Shown: piece after piece, positions 8,226 through 16,506 of the stretch | Position numbering within the stretch: the stretch's first letter is position 1 | Layout: every line of letters starts with the position of its first letter | Source: Streptomyces populi | GTDB taxonomy: Bacteria; Actinomycetota; Actinomycetes; Streptomycetales; Streptomycetaceae | NCBI RefSeq assembly: GCF_002911015.1 | Contig: NZ_KZ626866.1 | Span: 1-64,000 of the forward strand | Direction: 5' to 3' | Length of the DNA: 64,000 nucleotides | The notes under the pieces: generated by a model | Databases searched by the model: none | Seen by the model: only the letters and a program-made list of their open reading frames with translations | Told to the model about the DNA's origin: nothing | Program-made: the position numbers and the translations under genes

Positions 8226-9449
8226 CTACGCGCCGAGCACGGCCCGCAGCTGGGCCAGCCCCCAGTCCAGGTCCTCCTCGGTGATGACCAGCGGCGGGGC
8301 GATCCGGACGGTGACGCCGTGGGTGTCCTTGACGAGGACGCCCCGCTCCATCAGCCGCTCCGAGACCTCCCGGCCCGTACCGTGCGCGGGGGCGATGTCG
8401 ACGCCCGCCCACAGGCCGCGCCCGCGCACCGCGGTGACACGACCGGAGTCCTTCAGCAGACCCAGCTCCCGGTGCAGGTGCGCGCCCAGCTCGGCCGCCC
8501 GCGCCTGGTACTCGCCCGACCGCAGCATCTCGATCACCTCCAGGGCCACCGCGCAGGCCAGCGGGTTCCCGCCGAAGGTCGACCCGTGCTCCCCGGGCCG
8601 GAACACCCCCAGCACCTCCGCGCTCGACACCACCGCCGACACCGGCACCACCCCGCCGCCGAGCGCCTTCCCGAGCACGTACACGTCCGGCACCACACCC
8701 TCGTGCTCGCACGCGAACGTACGGCCGGTCCGCCCCAGCCCCGACTGGATCTCGTCCGCGACGAACAGGACGTTCCGCTCCCGCGTCAGCTCCCGCACGG
8801 CCGGCAGGTAACCGGCCGGCGGCACCAGTACCCCCGCCTCCCCCTGGATCGGCTCCAGCAGCACGGCCACCGTGTTCTCCGTGACCGCCGCCCGCATGGC
8901 CGTCAGGTCCCCGTACGGCACGATCTCGAACCCCGGGGTGTACGGGCCGAAGTCGGCCCGGGCCTCCGGGTCCGTCGAGAAACTGATGACCGTCGTCGTA
9001 CGCCCGTGGAAGTTGTTGCCCGCGACCACGATCTTCGCCATCTCGGCGGGGACGCCCTTGACCCGGTAGCCCCACTTCCGGGCCGTCTTCACGGCCGTCT
9101 CGACCGCCTCCGCGCCGGTGTTCATCGGGAGCACCGTCTCCATGCCGCACAGCGCGGCCAGCTCCCGGCAGAAGTCCGCGAACCGGTCGTGGTGGAACGC
9201 CCGCGACGTCAGCGTCACCCGGTCCAGCTGCGCCTTGGCCGCCTCGATCAGCCGCCGGTTGCCGTGGCCGAAGTTCAGCGCCGAGTATCCGGCCAGCATG
9301 TCGAGGAAGCGGCGCCCCTCGACGTCCGTCATCCAGGCCCCGTCCGCCGTCGCCACGACGACCGGCAGCGGGTGGTAGTTGTGCGCGCTGTGCGCGTCGG
9401 CCGAGGCGATGAACGCCTCCGTCGTCTCCCTGGCATCCATGGTGGTCAC
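8226..9449 (-). CDS. rocD: Ornithine aminotransferase
   Basis: A PLP-dependent class III aminotransferase of 407 residues. It moves the delta-amino group of ornithine to 2-oxoglutarate, giving glutamate semialdehyde (arginine/ornithine catabolism, proline supply). Seen: substrate segment NYHPLPVV, the PLP segment NTGAEAVETAVK, the DEIQSGLGRTG motif, and the Schiff-base lysine in VLGKALGGG (about K261). GTG at 9449 is preferred over ATG at 9440 because GGAG sits five bases upstream of the GTG. It is divergent from glyA; the riboswitch leader of glyA lies between them. Confidence 0.93.
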   Translation of the reverse strand: MTTMDARETTEAFIASADAHSAHNYHPLPVVVATADGAWMTDVEGRRFLDMLAGYSALNFGHGNRRLIEAAKAQLDRVTLTSRAFHHDRFADFCRELAALCGMETVLPMNTGAEAVETAVKTARKWGYRVKGVPAEMAKIVVAGNNFHGRTTTVISFSTDPEARADFGPYTPGFEIVPYGDLTAMRAAVTENTVAVLLEPIQGEAGVLVPPAGYLPAVRELTRERNVLFVADEIQSGLGRTGRTFACEHEGVVPDVYVLGKALGGGVVPVSAVVSSAEVLGVFRPGEHGSTFGGNPLACAVALEVIEMLRSGEYQARAAELGAHLHRELGLLKDSGRVTAVRGRGLWAGVDIAPAHGTGREVSERLMERGVLVKDTHGVTVRIAPPLVITEEDLDWGLAQLRAVLGA

Positions 9450-9548
9450 GGGATCTCCGTTCTGGGCTTGTGGCCTCTTTCCTATCGTCGCTCGCATGGT
9501 GGACCGGGGACCCCGGTGATCCGGCGCGCCCGGTACGCTGATCGACGG

Positions 9549-9716
9549 GGCCGTGACTGGCGCGCTGGGATGGGACCGACCATCGGGGAGCGGCACCCGC
9601 GCTGTGGCTTCCCCGGGGCGATCCCGGACCTCTGGACGGAGAAGCAGGCCGTTCCGAGGGGCCCGGAGTGTCCGGGCGAGGAGTCGTGGCACCACAGTGC
9701 CGTGCGCCTGGGCCGA
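9549..9716 (+). promoter_or_regulatory. ZTP (pfl) riboswitch upstream of glyA
   Basis: The leader carries the two conserved halves of the pfl/ZTP aptamer: GTGACTGGCGC (9553-9563) with GGGA and ATCGGGGAGCG (9582-9592), then after a variable linker of about 105 bases GCCGTGCGCCTGGGC (9699-9713). The last half can pair as the short P3 pseudoknot element. The ligand, ZTP/ZMP (AICAR), signals 10-formyl-tetrahydrofolate shortage. The family often precedes glyA and other one-carbon genes. No terminator stem is obvious between the aptamer and the glyA ribosome binding site (GGAGG, 9742-9746), so translational control is plausible. Confidence 0.85.
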
Positions 9717-9751
9717 CCCGTGAACGCTGATGACAACGTCCGGAGGCCGTC

Positions 9752-11197
9752 ATGACAGAGCCCCTTTCCACCGAGTCCACCGCCTTCCGCAGCGCCCTCG
9801 ACGTGATCCGGGCCGTGGAGCCCCGCGTCGCCGACGCCATCGGCCAGGAGGTCGCCGACCAGCGCGACATGCTGAAGCTGATCGCGTCCGAGAACTACGC
9901 CTCCCCGGCCACCCTCCTGGCCATGGGCAACTGGTTCAGCGACAAGTACGCCGAGGGCACCGTCGGCCGCCGCTTCTACGCCGGCTGCCGCAACGTCGAC
10001 ACCGTCGAGGCCCTCGCCGCCGAGCACGCCCGCGAACTGTTCGGCGCCGAGCACGCCTACGCCCAGCCGCACTCCGGCATCGACGCCAACCTCGTCGCCT
10101 TCTGGGCCGTCCTCGCCGCCCGCGTGGAGGCCCCGGCCCTCGCGAAGGCCGGCGTCCGCAACGTCAACGACCTCACCGAGGCCGACTGGGCCGAACTGCG
10201 CCAGGCCTTCGGCAACCAGCGCATGCTCGGCATGTCCCTGGACGCCGGCGGCCACCTCACCCACGGGTTCAGGCCGAACATCTCGGGCAAGATGTTCGAC
10301 CAGCGCTCGTACGGCACCGACCCGGCCACCGGTCTCATCGACTACGAGGCCCTGCGCGCCTCGGCCCGCGAGTTCAAGCCGCTGATCATCGTCGCCGGCT
10401 ACTCCGCCTACCCCCGCCTGGTGAACTTCCGGATCATGCGGGAGATCGCCGACGAGGTCGGCGCCACCCTCATGGTCGACATGGCGCACTTCGCCGGTCT
10501 GGTCGCGGGCAAGGTCCTCACCGGCGACTTCGACCCGGTCCCGCACGCCCAGATCGTCACCACCACCACGCACAAGTCGCTCCGCGGCCCGCGCGGTGGC
10601 ATGGTCCTGTGCGACGAGACCCTCGCCGAGCAGGTCGACCGCGGCTGTCCGATGGTCCTCGGCGGCCCGCTGCCCCACGTGATGGCCGCCAAGGCCGTCG
10701 CGCTCGCCGAGGCCCGCCGCCCCGAGTTCCGCGACTACGCCCAGGCCGTCGTCGACAACTCCCGTGCCCTGGCCGAGGGCCTGATGCGCCGCGGCGCGAC
10801 CCTGGTCACCGGCGGCACCGACAACCACCTCAACCTGATCGACGTCGCCTCCTCCTACGGCCTCACCGGCCGTCAGGCCGAGTCCGCCCTGCTCGACTCG
10901 GGCATCGTCACCAACCGCAACGCGATCCCCGCCGACCCGAACGGCGCCTGGTACACCTCCGGCATCCGCATCGGCACCCCCGCGCTGACCACTCGTGGCC
11001 TCGGTGCGACCGAGATGGACGAGATCGCCGGACTGATCGACCGCGTCCTGACCGCCGCGGAGCCCGGCACCACCGCCAAGGGCGCGCCCTCCAAGGCGCA
11101 GCACGTCCTGGACACGAAGATCTCCGACGAGATCGCCCACCGCGCGAGCGACCTGCTCACCGGCTTCCCGCTCTACCCCGAGATCGACCTCGGCTGA
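9752..11197 (+). CDS. glyA: Serine hydroxymethyltransferase
   Basis: Converts serine and tetrahydrofolate to glycine and 5,10-methylene-tetrahydrofolate; PLP enzyme, cytoplasmic. Seen: ASENYASPA near the N-terminus, YAEGTVGRRFYAGC, and the PLP lysine in TTTTHKSLRGPRGG (about K275). At 481 residues it is longer than the usual 415-430 residues. The extra is an insertion around residues 125-190 (after AYAQPHSGIDANL) and a C-terminal extension, a form typical of some actinobacteria. Start ATG 9752 has a perfect GGAGG six bases upstream. Expression should respond to ZTP through the leader at 9549-9716. A hairpin at 11207-11232 ends the unit. Confidence 0.97.
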   Translation: MTEPLSTESTAFRSALDVIRAVEPRVADAIGQEVADQRDMLKLIASENYASPATLLAMGNWFSDKYAEGTVGRRFYAGCRNVDTVEALAAEHARELFGAEHAYAQPHSGIDANLVAFWAVLAARVEAPALAKAGVRNVNDLTEADWAELRQAFGNQRMLGMSLDAGGHLTHGFRPNISGKMFDQRSYGTDPATGLIDYEALRASAREFKPLIIVAGYSAYPRLVNFRIMREIADEVGATLMVDMAHFAGLVAGKVLTGDFDPVPHAQIVTTTTHKSLRGPRGGMVLCDETLAEQVDRGCPMVLGGPLPHVMAAKAVALAEARRPEFRDYAQAVVDNSRALAEGLMRRGATLVTGGTDNHLNLIDVASSYGLTGRQAESALLDSGIVTNRNAIPADPNGAWYTSGIRIGTPALTTRGLGATEMDEIAGLIDRVLTAAEPGTTAKGAPSKAQHVLDTKISDEIAHRASDLLTGFPLYPEIDLG

Positions 11198-11206
11198 CGC
11201 GCCGCA

Positions 11207-11232
11207 CCGGGGCCGGACCCGTCCGGCCCCGG
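11207..11232. terminator. Hairpin after glyA
   Basis: A perfect 12-base stem, CCGGGGCCGGAC with GTCCGGCCCCGG, and a CC loop (in practice a four-base loop). It lies ten bases after the glyA stop and before the stop of the convergent gene at 11265, so it can serve both. Confidence 0.75.
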
Positions 11233-11264
11233 ACCGGCGTCGGCCCGCGCCGGGGCCGGACGGG

Positions 11265-11981
11265 TCAGCAGACCTCGGCCAGCTCCTGGCGCGGTTCCCG
11301 CAGCGGCTCGGCGTTCACGCGCCGGACCGTCGCGCGGCGGATGAACCACGTGGCCCCGGCGCCCAGGGCCAGGCCCGCGGCGAGTCCGGGCACCGCCCAC
11401 ACCGCCGGGTCGAACTCCACCCGGACGGCGGACGCGGTCGCCCCGGAGCCGAAGAGCCTTTCTTCCTTCGCCAGCTCCTCGAACACCGAGAGCGGCGCCC
11501 GGTGCCAGCGGTAGTCGCCGCCCACCAGGTCGGGAGCCAGATCCGACCGCACCCACGGCGAGCCGTCCGCGGTGAGGAACACCTGGTCCTGGCGCTCGAT
11601 GGCGACGTCACCCCCGGGACCCGTGCTCCCCCAGATCACCGTGACCTGGGGAACGGGAAGGTGGCCGTCCGCCCACTCGTCGGGCGTCTTCTTCGGCCCC
11701 GTGTACCGGGGCGACAGCAGCCGCCACAGCCGTCCGAAATCCGGATCGCCGCTGTGCATGGTGGTCGTCCGTCCCGTGTCACCGGCGACGGTCAGGACGA
11801 TGTCCGGGCTGTCGCCCGAGGAGCTCTGCACGGCGTTCTCGGCGCTCTCCCGGACCGCCGGTGCGGCCACCGGTGCGCTCGCCGCCGGGCCGGCCAGAGC
11901 GGCCGGTGCCACCGACACCGCCGCCGCGGCGGTCGCGCCCAACGCTCCCACCACCGTGACCAGTTCACGAAGCCCGCGCAT
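11265..11981 (-). CDS. Secreted or membrane-anchored protein of unknown function
   Basis: A 238-residue protein with a Sec signal peptide (MRGLRELVTVVGALGATAAA, cleavage likely after ALA near residue 30) and a C-terminal hydrophobic helix (VPGLAAGLALGAGATWFI) followed by arginines. It is therefore a type I-like envelope protein with an exposed domain of about 150 residues. The exposed part contains PDIVLTVAGD and a run of Trp/Tyr/Pro-rich turns. I recognise no named domain. The ATG at 11981 has GGGGGTT upstream; a longer start near 12020 adds residues before the signal peptide and is unlikely. Probably a single-gene unit. Confidence 0.75.
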   Translation of the reverse strand: MRGLRELVTVVGALGATAAAAVSVAPAALAGPAASAPVAAPAVRESAENAVQSSSGDSPDIVLTVAGDTGRTTTMHSGDPDFGRLWRLLSPRYTGPKKTPDEWADGHLPVPQVTVIWGSTGPGGDVAIERQDQVFLTADGSPWVRSDLAPDLVGGDYRWHRAPLSVFEELAKEERLFGSGATASAVRVEFDPAVWAVPGLAAGLALGAGATWFIRRATVRRVNAEPLREPRQELAEVC

Positions 11982-12369
11982 GGAACCCCCAACCGGCCGA
12001 CGCAGAGTCGGCCCGCACACCGTTGTGCCAATTTCTGGGTGCGCCGACGGATCCGCCGGGAGTTCTCCTGGGCGGCGATGTCCGATCAGCGCTCCGCCCT
12101 GCCGAATCCGGTTACCGGGCGGTTCGGCATTTCTAAGCGTCGGCGACCTCGAAAAACACCCCCTCCAGCAGGAACGTCACCTCACCGTTGCACTTATATG
12201 ACGTTGTGTGTTCGAAAGCCGCTCAGGTGAGCGAAATGGTGACCGTCTGTGCCGACGGGCCGGAGGCTCGGAGGCCGCGGTTCCCGGAGCCGGCGCACCG
12301 GCCCGCCCGAGTACCGTCTCTTTCCGGCCAGTTCCGGAGCGGGCCCCGACACCTGAGAGAATGGTGAAC
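11982..12369. other. Divergent intergenic region before trpS
   Basis: 388 bases between the secreted protein (minus) and trpS (plus). The only AT-richer patch is TTGCACTTATATGACG at 12188-12203, which could hold a -10 element for trpS. I see no T-box or leader peptide rich in Trp codons, and no gene. Confidence 0.4.
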
Positions 12370-13383
12370 ATGGCCTCTGACAGTCCTCGCGTGCTCTCCG
12401 GAATCCAGCCCACGGCAGGCTCGTTCCACCTCGGCAACTACCTCGGCGCCGTCCGTCAGTGGGTGGCGCTCCAGGAGTCCCACGACGCGTTCTACATGGT
12501 CGTCGACCTGCACGCGATCACGGTCCCGCAGGACCCCGCGGACCTGCGCGCCAACACCCGGCTCGCCGCGGCGCAGCTGCTCGCCGCCGGCCTCGACCCC
12601 GAGCGCTGCACGCTCTTCGTCCAGAGCCACGTCCCCGAGCACGCGCAGCTCGCCTGGATCATGAACTGCCTCACCGGTTTCGGCGAGGCCAGCCGGATGA
12701 CCCAGTTCAAGGACAAGGCGGCCAGGCAGGGCGCGGACCGCGCGAGCGTCGGCCTGTTCACGTACCCCGTCCTCCAGGTCGCGGACATCCTGCTGTACCA
12801 GGCCCACGAGGTGCCGGTCGGCGAGGACCAGCGCCAGCACGTCGAGCTCACCCGTGACCTCGCCGAGCGCTTCAACGGCCGGTTCGGCCAGACCTTCACC
12901 ATCCCGAAGCCGTACATCCTCAAGGAGACGGCGAAGATCTACGACCTCCAGGACCCGTCGATCAAGATGAGCAAGTCGGCGTCCACGCCGAAGGGCCTCG
13001 TCAACCTGCTCGACGACCCCAAGGTCACCGCGAAGAAGGTCAAGAGCGCCGTCACCGACACGGACACGGTGATCCGCTACGACGCCGTGGAGAAGCCGGG
13101 CGTCTCGAACCTCCTCACCATCCACTCCACCCTCACCGGCAAGTCGATCGCCGAGCTGGAGCGGGAGTACGAGGGCAAGATGTACGGCGCCCTCAAGACG
13201 GACCTCGCCGACATCATGGTCGAGTTCGTGACCCCGTTCCGCGAGCGCACCCAGCAGTACCTGGACGACCCCGAGACCCTCGACTCGATCCTGGCCAAGG
13301 GTGCCGAGAAGGCGCGCGCCGTCGCCGCGGAGACGCTCTCCCAGGCGTACGACCGGGTCGGGTTCCTGCCGGCCAAGCACTGA
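12370..13383 (+). CDS. trpS: Tryptophanyl-tRNA synthetase
   Basis: Charges tRNA-Trp with tryptophan; class Ic synthetase, cytoplasmic dimer. 337 residues, the normal bacterial length. The HIGH-type motif appears as GSFHLGNYLG near the N-terminus and the KMSKS loop as SIKMSKSAS about residue 198-206. Between them lie the usual specificity segments (EVPVGEDQRQHVELTRD). ATG 12370 (MASDSPRV) matches known homologues; an in-frame ATG nine bases earlier is possible. A hairpin directly follows the stop codon. Confidence 0.97.
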   Translation: MASDSPRVLSGIQPTAGSFHLGNYLGAVRQWVALQESHDAFYMVVDLHAITVPQDPADLRANTRLAAAQLLAAGLDPERCTLFVQSHVPEHAQLAWIMNCLTGFGEASRMTQFKDKAARQGADRASVGLFTYPVLQVADILLYQAHEVPVGEDQRQHVELTRDLAERFNGRFGQTFTIPKPYILKETAKIYDLQDPSIKMSKSASTPKGLVNLLDDPKVTAKKVKSAVTDTDTVIRYDAVEKPGVSNLLTIHSTLTGKSIAELEREYEGKMYGALKTDLADIMVEFVTPFRERTQQYLDDPETLDSILAKGAEKARAVAAETLSQAYDRVGFLPAKH

Positions 13384-13425
13384 CGGCCGGGGCCACCGCC
13401 GTACGGGGGGCCGTGCCCCGGCCGT
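13383..13425 (+). terminator. Hairpin after trpS
   Basis: An 11-base stem, ACGGCCGGGGC (13383-13393) with its complement (13415-13425), starting at the last base of the trpS stop codon. There is no T tract. It is the likely terminator of the trpS transcript. Confidence 0.65.
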
Positions 13426-13609
13426 ACGGCGGAACGGCCTCCCTACCACACCACCTTCGGCAGTCAGTACGAGACGAGCGCGACACTCCTACGACGGCCG
13501 TTTGCGGGTCGTACCGCCGTACAGTCGAAGGCGGGGCGGACCGAGCGATCGCCTCCGCCCGCGCCGCACCACCGAACAGCCCTGACCCTCGACAACGACA
13601 GGAGACGAC

Positions 13610-14191
13610 GTGGGGACCGTAACGATCGGAGTGTCGATCGCGGTCCCGGAGCCTCACGGCAGCCTGCTCCAGGAGCGGCGCGCGGGCTTCGGCGACCCCG
13701 CGGCTTGCTGCATTCCCACGCACGTCACCCTGCTGCCGCCGACCGAGGTCGAGGACTCGGCGCTGCCCGCGATCGAGGCGCACCTCGTCGAGGTCGCGGC
13801 CGCCGGGCGCCCGTTCCCGATGCGGCTGTCCGGCACGGGCACCTTCCGCCCCCTGTCACCGGTCGTCTACGTACGGGTGGCCGAGGGCGCGGAGTCCTGC
13901 ACCTGGCTGCAGAAGCAGGTCCGGGACACCTCGGGCCCCGTCGCCCGCGAGCTGCAGTTCCCGTACCACCCGCACGTCACCGTGGCGCACGGCATCGGCG
14001 AAGAGGCGATGGACCACGCCTTCGAGGCGCTCTCCGGGTACGAGGCCGGATGGCCCTGCACCGGATTCGCCCTCTACGAGCAGGGCGCCGACGGGGTGTG
14101 GCGCAAGCTCCGCGAGTTCGTCTTCGGCGGCGCCGTGGTGCCCCCGCAGGCCTCCGCACCCGAACGGGACACCACGCTGCCGGCGGTCTAG
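13610..14191 (+). CDS. 2H phosphoesterase / 2'-5' RNA ligase family protein
   Basis: A 193-residue cytoplasmic protein with the two His-x-Thr motifs of the 2H superfamily: H38-V-T40 in THVTLLPP and H122-V-T124 in HPHVTVAHG. Members hydrolyse or join 2'-5' or cyclic phosphodiester bonds in RNA or nucleotides; the in vivo substrate is unknown. GTG at 13610 is preceded by AGGAG at a good distance. It is separated from trpS by the terminator and 180 bases, so it has its own promoter. It converges on dprE2. Confidence 0.88.
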   Translation: MGTVTIGVSIAVPEPHGSLLQERRAGFGDPAACCIPTHVTLLPPTEVEDSALPAIEAHLVEVAAAGRPFPMRLSGTGTFRPLSPVVYVRVAEGAESCTWLQKQVRDTSGPVARELQFPYHPHVTVAHGIGEEAMDHAFEALSGYEAGWPCTGFALYEQGADGVWRKLREFVFGGAVVPPQASAPERDTTLPAV

Positions 14192-14216
14192 GCGGTCCAG
14201 GCGGTTCCGCCGGGCC

Positions 14217-14972
14217 TCAGACCGGCAGCCGCCTGAACACCGCCCGGGGGGTGTGCCGCAGCGCCGACATGACCATCCGCAGGGCCCCCGGCACCCACAC
14301 CGTCTCGGAGCGGCGCCGCAGTCCCAGCTCGATCGCCTCGGCCACCGCCTCCGGAGTGGTCGACAGCGGCACCTCGGGCAGATGGGCCGTCATCCGGGTA
14401 CGGATGAACCCGGGGCGCACGACCATGACGTGCGCGCCCGTGCCGTGGAGGGCGTCCCCCAGCCCCTGCGCGAAGGCGTCCAGCCCCGCCTTGCTGGAGC
14501 CGTAGATGAAGTTCGAGCGGCGGGCGCGCTCGCCCGCGACCGAGGACAGCACCACCAGGGAGCCGTGCCCCTGCGTCTGAAGCGCCCGCGCGCACACCAG
14601 GCCCGAGGAGACCGCACCCGTGTAGTTGGTCTGCGCGACCCGGACCGCCGCGACCGGCTCCTTCTCGTCCACGGCCTGGTCGCCGAGCACCCCGAACGCC
14701 ATCAGCACCACGTCGATGTCGCCCTCGGCGAAGACCTTGCCGAGCACGGCCTCGTGGGACTCGGGATCGAGGGCGTCGAAGGCGACGGTGCGGACGTCCG
14801 CACCGAGCCCGCGCAGCCGCTCGGCGGCCTCCTCCAGGGCGGGCGTCGGCCGCCCGGCGAGCCACACCGCGCGGGTGCGCCGGGTGATCAGCCGGCGCGC
14901 GGTGGCCAGCGCGATCTCGGACGTGCCGCCGAGCACCAGCAGGGACTGGGGGATACCGAAGGCGTCCTTCAT
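14217..14972 (-). CDS. dprE2: SDR: decaprenylphospho-ketopentose reductase (DprE2-like)
   Basis: A 251-residue NAD(P)H-dependent short-chain dehydrogenase. In mycobacteria DprE2 reduces the 2-keto polyprenyl-phospho-pentose made by DprE1, completing the 2'-epimerisation of polyprenyl-phospho-ribose to arabinose. Seen: nucleotide loop GGTSEI (residues 15-20), the NYTG region, catalytic S144, and Y157-x-x-x-K161 in YGSSK. It is the second gene of an operon with dprE1, 42 bases downstream of it. This pairing, and the other pathway genes on the opposite strand, support the assignment over a generic SDR. Confidence 0.88.
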   Translation of the reverse strand: MKDAFGIPQSLLVLGGTSEIALATARRLITRRTRAVWLAGRPTPALEEAAERLRGLGADVRTVAFDALDPESHEAVLGKVFAEGDIDVVLMAFGVLGDQAVDEKEPVAAVRVAQTNYTGAVSSGLVCARALQTQGHGSLVVLSSVAGERARRSNFIYGSSKAGLDAFAQGLGDALHGTGAHVMVVRPGFIRTRMTAHLPEVPLSTTPEAVAEAIELGLRRRSETVWVPGALRMVMSALRHTPRAVFRRLPV

Positions 14973-15014
14973 GACAGCCAGCTCCTTCAGACGGGGGCCT
15001 ACAGGACGGGGGGC

Positions 15015-16364
15015 CTACAGGCCGAGGCGGCGGGACAGGTCCGAGGTGAAGACTCCGCGCGGGTCCAGCTCCCGGCGCAGGGACCGGAACGCGCCGAGCC
15101 GCGGATACATCGCGGCCAGCAGCTCGGGCCGCAGCCGCGCGTCCTTGGCGAGGTACACGCGTCCCCCGGCGCCCGCCACCTCCTCGTCCAGCTCGTCGAG
15201 GAAGGAACCCAACCCCGGCAGGCCCGCCGGGACGTCCAGGGCGAGGGTCCACCCGGGCACGGGGAAGGACAGCCAGCCCGGATCCCCCTCCCCGAAGCGC
15301 TTCAGGACGGCGAGGAAGGACGGGCAGCGGCGTTCGGAGACGCGCCGCACGATCCGGCGCAGGGTCTCCTCCCGGCCGTGTCCGACGACGAACTGGTACT
15401 GGACGAAGCCGCCGCGCCCGTAGACCCGGTTCCAGTGCGGCACCCCGTCGAGGGGGTGGAAGAAGGCCGGGATCGGCTGGAGTTCACCGGTCCGTGCGCG
15501 AGGCGCCCTGCGGTACCAGAGCTCGTTGAAGAGCCCCACCGTCGTCCGCCCGAGGAGCCCTTCCGGTACGAAGGCGGGGGCGGCCGGCAGCCGTGACGGG
15601 CGGAACGCCAGCGGGTGCCGCCGGGCCCGCGGCGGCAGCGCGTCCAGCGGCGCGTGATCGCCGCGGGTCAGCACCGAGCGGCCCGTCCCGGCCCCGCGGG
15701 CGAGGAGGTCGATCCAGGCCACCGAGTAGCGGTAGCGGTGATCGCCCGAGGTGAGACGCGCCATCAGGTCGTCCAGGTCCACCGCGCGTTCGGTGTCGAC
15801 GGACATCAGGGCGGTCTCCACCGGCTGGAGGCGGACGGTCGCCGTCAGGATCACGCCGGTCAGGCCCATGCCGCCCGCCGTGGCGTCGAACAGGGGGGTG
15901 CCGCGCCCGACCGGTCTGATCTCGCCGTCCGCCGTCAGCAGCTCGAAGGACAGGACGTGACGGGTGAAGGAGCCCGACACGTGGTGGTTCTTGCCGTGGA
16001 TGTCCGCGCCGATCGCGCCGCCCACGGTCACATGACGGGTCCCCGGCGTCACCGGCACGAACCAGCCGAGGGGGAGCAGGACCTCCATGAGCCGGTGCAG
16101 GGACACCCCCGCGTCGCACAGGACCGTGCCGCCGCCCGCGTCGATGGCGTGGATCCGGTCCAGGCCCGTCATGTCGAACACCGCACCGCCCGCGTTCTGC
16201 GCGGCGTCGCCGTACGCCCGTCCGAGCCCCCGGGCGATCCCTCCCCGCGCCCCGCACTCCCGGACGGCCGCCGCCGCCTCCCCGTAGGTGCGCGGACGGA
16301 CCATACGGGCGGTGGTCGGGGCGGTGCGGCCCCAACCCGTGACGGAGACGGAGTCGGCAGGCAT
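15015..16364 (-). CDS. dprE1: FAD-dependent polyprenylphospho-ribose 2-oxidase (DprE1-like)
   Basis: A 449-residue flavoenzyme of the VAO/oxidoreductase type that oxidises polyprenyl-phospho-ribose at C2. Residues match mycobacterial DprE1 throughout: GLGRAYGDAA, GTRHVTVGGAIGADIHGKNHH for FAD, GRGGFVQYQF, FPVPGW, YLAKDAR (catalytic Lys at about 407) and MYPRL. At the position of the cysteine targeted by benzothiazinones (Cys387 in M. tuberculosis; FPIPGWNIC) this protein has alanine, about Ala375 (FPVPGWTLA). No transmembrane segment is visible. ATG 16364 is the best start, although its ribosome binding site is weak; a TTG 33 bases upstream is an alternative. Confidence 0.9.
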   Translation of the reverse strand: MPADSVSVTGWGRTAPTTARMVRPRTYGEAAAAVRECGARGGIARGLGRAYGDAAQNAGGAVFDMTGLDRIHAIDAGGGTVLCDAGVSLHRLMEVLLPLGWFVPVTPGTRHVTVGGAIGADIHGKNHHVSGSFTRHVLSFELLTADGEIRPVGRGTPLFDATAGGMGLTGVILTATVRLQPVETALMSVDTERAVDLDDLMARLTSGDHRYRYSVAWIDLLARGAGTGRSVLTRGDHAPLDALPPRARRHPLAFRPSRLPAAPAFVPEGLLGRTTVGLFNELWYRRAPRARTGELQPIPAFFHPLDGVPHWNRVYGRGGFVQYQFVVGHGREETLRRIVRRVSERRCPSFLAVLKRFGEGDPGWLSFPVPGWTLALDVPAGLPGLGSFLDELDEEVAGAGGRVYLAKDARLRPELLAAMYPRLGAFRSLRRELDPRGVFTSDLSRRLGL

Positions 16365-16463
16365 GACCGTGACCGTAGCGCCGCCGGAGGCGCACAACGG
16401 GACAATCCACCCAGCGCTCCCGGCCCCTCACCGAAATGGGTGATTAATGGGATGTCGTTAAAG

Positions 16464-16474
16464 ATTACCGTAAT
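16464..16474. promoter_or_regulatory. Palindrome in the divergent dprE1/PAP2 promoter region
   Basis: ATTACCGTAAT is an 11-base palindrome in the only AT-rich part of the 142-base gap between dprE1 (minus) and the PAP2 gene (plus). It is suitable as an operator or promoter core for both arms of the locus. Nothing identifies the binding protein. Confidence 0.3.
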
Positions 16475-16506
16475 TCTGCGACCGCTCCCTAGAAGAGTGG
16501 CCTCAC

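Noticed and set aside
11982..12369. T-box or leader-peptide attenuator for trpS
   Set aside because: No T-box core, no specifier helix and no short frame with Trp codons could be seen.
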